Part shown: one piece after another, positions 5,741 to 6,895 of the stretch
How the letters are laid out: each line of letters opens with the position of its first letter
Numbering within the stretch: position 1 is the first letter of the stretch
DNA from: JAPLDA01 sp043742705
GTDB lineage: Bacteria > Bacteroidota > Bacteroidia > AKYH767-A > 2013-40CM-41-45
DNA: 6,895 nt
Direction of reading: 5' to 3'
NCBI GenBank assembly: GCA_043742705.1
Contig: JAYTXY010000025.1
Location: 1 to 6,895 of the forward strand
The notes under the pieces: generated by a model
The model's input: the letters and a program-made list of their open reading frames with translations, nothing else
Database searches by the model: none
What the model was told of the DNA's origin: nothing
Program-made: the position numbers and the translations under genes

Positions 5741-6595
5741 TCAGTTGAAAGTCTCATTTGCATTGTTCATTGCCTGTAAAAACGAAGCCTTATTAAAACC
5801 AAGGTCAACATGTTCTGTCTCAAAAAATGCAACCATGTTTTCAGTAGCTATATTTCCAATCAACTCATCCTTAGCCATCGGGCAACCGCCAATTCCTTTC
5901 ATGGCCGAATCAAATCTGCGGCAACCGCTGTCGAAAGCAGCTTTAATTTTTTCCTCCCAACTCGAAGGATTGGAATGAAGATGAGCTCCGAATTCAATCT
6001 CTTTAAATTCAGGAATAAGATGGGAAAACAGATGCGTTATGTTTTCAGGATTTGAAACACCTACAGTATCTGACAAAGCAACAATGTTGACACCAAGATC
6101 TGAAAGTTTCTTTACCCAACGTATCACGATGTCAGCATTCCACGGCTCACCATAAGGATTTCCAAAACCCATTGAAATGTAAATCACGAGATGCTTATTT
6201 TTCTGCAAACATATTTTCTGAATCTCTTCCACTCTTTCAAGTGACTCTTCAATGGTGGAGTTCGTATTTCTTTTTTGAAACTCCTGGGAAATTGAAAATG
6301 GAAAACCTAAAAATGAAATTTCATCGAATGCAGATGCTTCTTCTGCTCCTCTCACGTTGGCAACAATGGCAAGTAATTTAGATTTAGTCGTTGAGAGATC
6401 AAGTTTCGACAAAACTTCCTTTGTATCGCGCAATTGCGGAATTGCTTTCGGAGAGACAAAACTGCCGAAATCAATGGTATCAAAACCAACTTTTAAAAGC
6501 GAATTGATGTATTTCGCCTTTTGCTCTGTCGGAATAAAATCGTGTAAACCCTGCATGGCATCGCGGGGACATTCAATAAGTTTGACTGGTTGCAT
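5741..6595 (-). CDS. Hydroxymethylglutaryl-CoA lyase
   Basis: Cleaves 3-hydroxy-3-methylglutaryl-CoA to acetyl-CoA and acetoacetate (EC 4.1.3.4), the last step of leucine breakdown; cytoplasmic TIM-barrel enzyme of the HMGL-like/DRE-TIM family. The frame can be extended to a TTG at 6616, but the ATG at 6595 gives the expected start, MQPVKLIECPRDAMQG, and 284 residues, normal for bacterial members. Visible active-site elements: R11-D12 in PRDAMQ (PRDGLQ in the human enzyme), SFVSPKAIPQ (45-54), metal ligands H205 and H207 in GAHLHSN, and the catalytic cysteine C238 in GGCPMAKDELIGN, matching GGCPYA-GASGN. The position of human Glu72 (IETTSF) holds Asp42 (IDFGSF), which I believe is usual in this Bacteroidota group. 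pyrD lies 112 bp upstream on the same strand. Substrate specificity is inferred from family motifs; a related acyl-CoA lyase is possible but less likely. Confidence 0.93.
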   Translation of the reverse strand: MQPVKLIECPRDAMQGLHDFIPTEQKAKYINSLLKVGFDTIDFGSFVSPKAIPQLRDTKEVLSKLDLSTTKSKLLAIVANVRGAEEASAFDEISFLGFPFSISQEFQKRNTNSTIEESLERVEEIQKICLQKNKHLVIYISMGFGNPYGEPWNADIVIRWVKKLSDLGVNIVALSDTVGVSNPENITHLFSHLIPEFKEIEFGAHLHSNPSSWEEKIKAAFDSGCRRFDSAMKGIGGCPMAKDELIGNIATENMVAFFETEHVDLGFNKASFLQAMNNANETFN

Positions 6596-6603
6596 AAGCG
6601 GTG

Positions 6604-6611
6604 CAAAAATA
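6604..6611 (-). promoter_or_regulatory. -7 element (TATTTTTG) before the HMG-CoA lyase gene
   Basis: On the - strand TATTTTTGCACC fits the TAnnTTTG consensus exactly and ends 8 nt before the ATG at 6595, which implies a leader of a few bases at most. No clear TTG is present at -33. If real, the lyase has its own start and does not depend on pyrD read-through; it also argues against the TTG start at 6616, which would lie upstream of the promoter element. Confidence 0.45.
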
Positions 6612-6632
6612 ACCAATTATGTGAATGCATAT

Positions 6633-6703
6633 TGAAGAATGAATATTGAATAATACAAGATGAAAAAGCAAGAGTTTTACTAATTTTCAATATTCATTCT
6701 TCA
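6633..6703. repeat. Perfect 18-bp inverted repeat between pyrD and the lyase gene
   Basis: TGAAGAATGAATATTGAA (6633-6650) is the exact reverse complement of 6686-6703, with a 35-nt spacer. It begins 4 nt after the pyrD stop on the - strand. No T-run follows on the - strand, so it is not a classical intrinsic terminator, though it could protect the pyrD mRNA 3' end. The arms are built from AT-rich 'gaat/ttgaa' words of a kind common between Bacteroidota genes. Confidence 0.8.
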
Positions 6704-6707
6704 TTAT

Positions 6708-6895
6708 TCAATTGATGATTAATAGAGAATCATTTATTCCTTTGACTAATCCGGGACCTTCGTAAATAAATCCTGTGTAAATCTGGATGAGGTCGGCTCC
6801 GGCTCTTATTTTTTCAAGCGCATCTTCCGGAGCGTGTATTCCTCCTACTCCGACAATGTAAAATTTTCCTCCGGATTTTTTTTTCAGATATCGAA
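6708..6895 (-). CDS. pyrD: Dihydroorotate dehydrogenase (quinone), C-terminal 61 codons
   Basis: PyrD oxidises dihydroorotate to orotate with FMN and passes electrons to quinone at the inner membrane (fourth step of pyrimidine synthesis). Only the C-terminus is in the window; the gene runs off the right edge and reads in frame from base 6893 down to the TGA at 6708-6710. Visible motifs are SGGKFYIVGVGGI, where GVGGI is an FMN-phosphate loop, then the family's APEDALEKIRAGADLIQIYTG, and FIYEGPGLVKGIN, matching the E. coli PyrD ending YSGFIFKGPPLIKEI. The helix/strand order after GVGGI and the short tail are normal for class 2 (membrane-associated) enzymes. The protein ends NDSLLIIN. The HMG-CoA lyase gene follows after 112 bp on the same strand. 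Identification is confident despite the short fragment; assignment to class 2 rests on the tail motif only. Confidence 0.93.
   Translation of the reverse strand, partial: RYLKKKSGGKFYIVGVGGIHAPEDALEKIRAGADLIQIYTGFIYEGPGLVKGINDSLLIIN

Noticed and set aside
6596..6616. TTG at 6616 as the start of the lyase gene
   Set aside because: The ATG at 6595 aligns with the family start, and a promoter-like TATTTTTG lies between the two.

Overview
The window reads as ordinary chromosomal sequence from a member of the Bacteroidota, AT-rich, probably from the Sphingobacteriia/Chitinophagia side of the phylum, though the exact lineage cannot be fixed from sequence alone. The evidence is a Rho factor with a long Pro/Glu/Lys-rich insertion after its N-terminal domain, a POTRA-less Omp85-type barrel, an HMG-CoA lyase of the 'ECPRDAMQG ... 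GGCPMAKDELIGN' type, -7 elements close to TAnnTTTG, and the absence of clear Shine-Dalgarno sequences.

Layout from left to right: (1) rho on the + strand, cut at its 5' end by the window edge. (2) A short convergent intergenic region holding CGAAT micro-repeats and two hairpins. (3) On the - strand, a 368-residue outer-membrane beta-barrel of the Omp85 superfamily with a signal peptide and no POTRA domains. (4) A 306-bp non-coding stretch that contains an inverted-repeat-bounded, MITE-like element with a large imperfect hairpin inside it, followed by a clean intrinsic terminator. (5) On the - strand, a large exported protein of about 779 residues: signal peptide, small beta-sandwich (carboxypeptidase-regulatory-like) domain, about 525 residues of Ala/Lys/Asp/Glu-rich helix with a 51-residue tandem repeat, and a compact C-terminal domain. 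(6) On the - strand, hydroxymethylglutaryl-CoA lyase. (7) At the right edge on the - strand, the last 61 codons of pyrD (class 2 dihydroorotate dehydrogenase), separated from the lyase by a region with a perfect 18-bp inverted repeat.

The genes do not form one functional operon. Rho is transcription housekeeping, PyrD is pyrimidine synthesis and the lyase is leucine/ketone-body metabolism. The two envelope proteins are the least characterised part. No CRISPR array, transposase, phage gene, tRNA or rRNA was seen. The most interesting items are the exported coiled-coil protein with its 51/32-residue nested repeat, the inverted-repeat element at about 2982-3151, the stand-alone Omp85 barrel and the disordered insertion in Rho.
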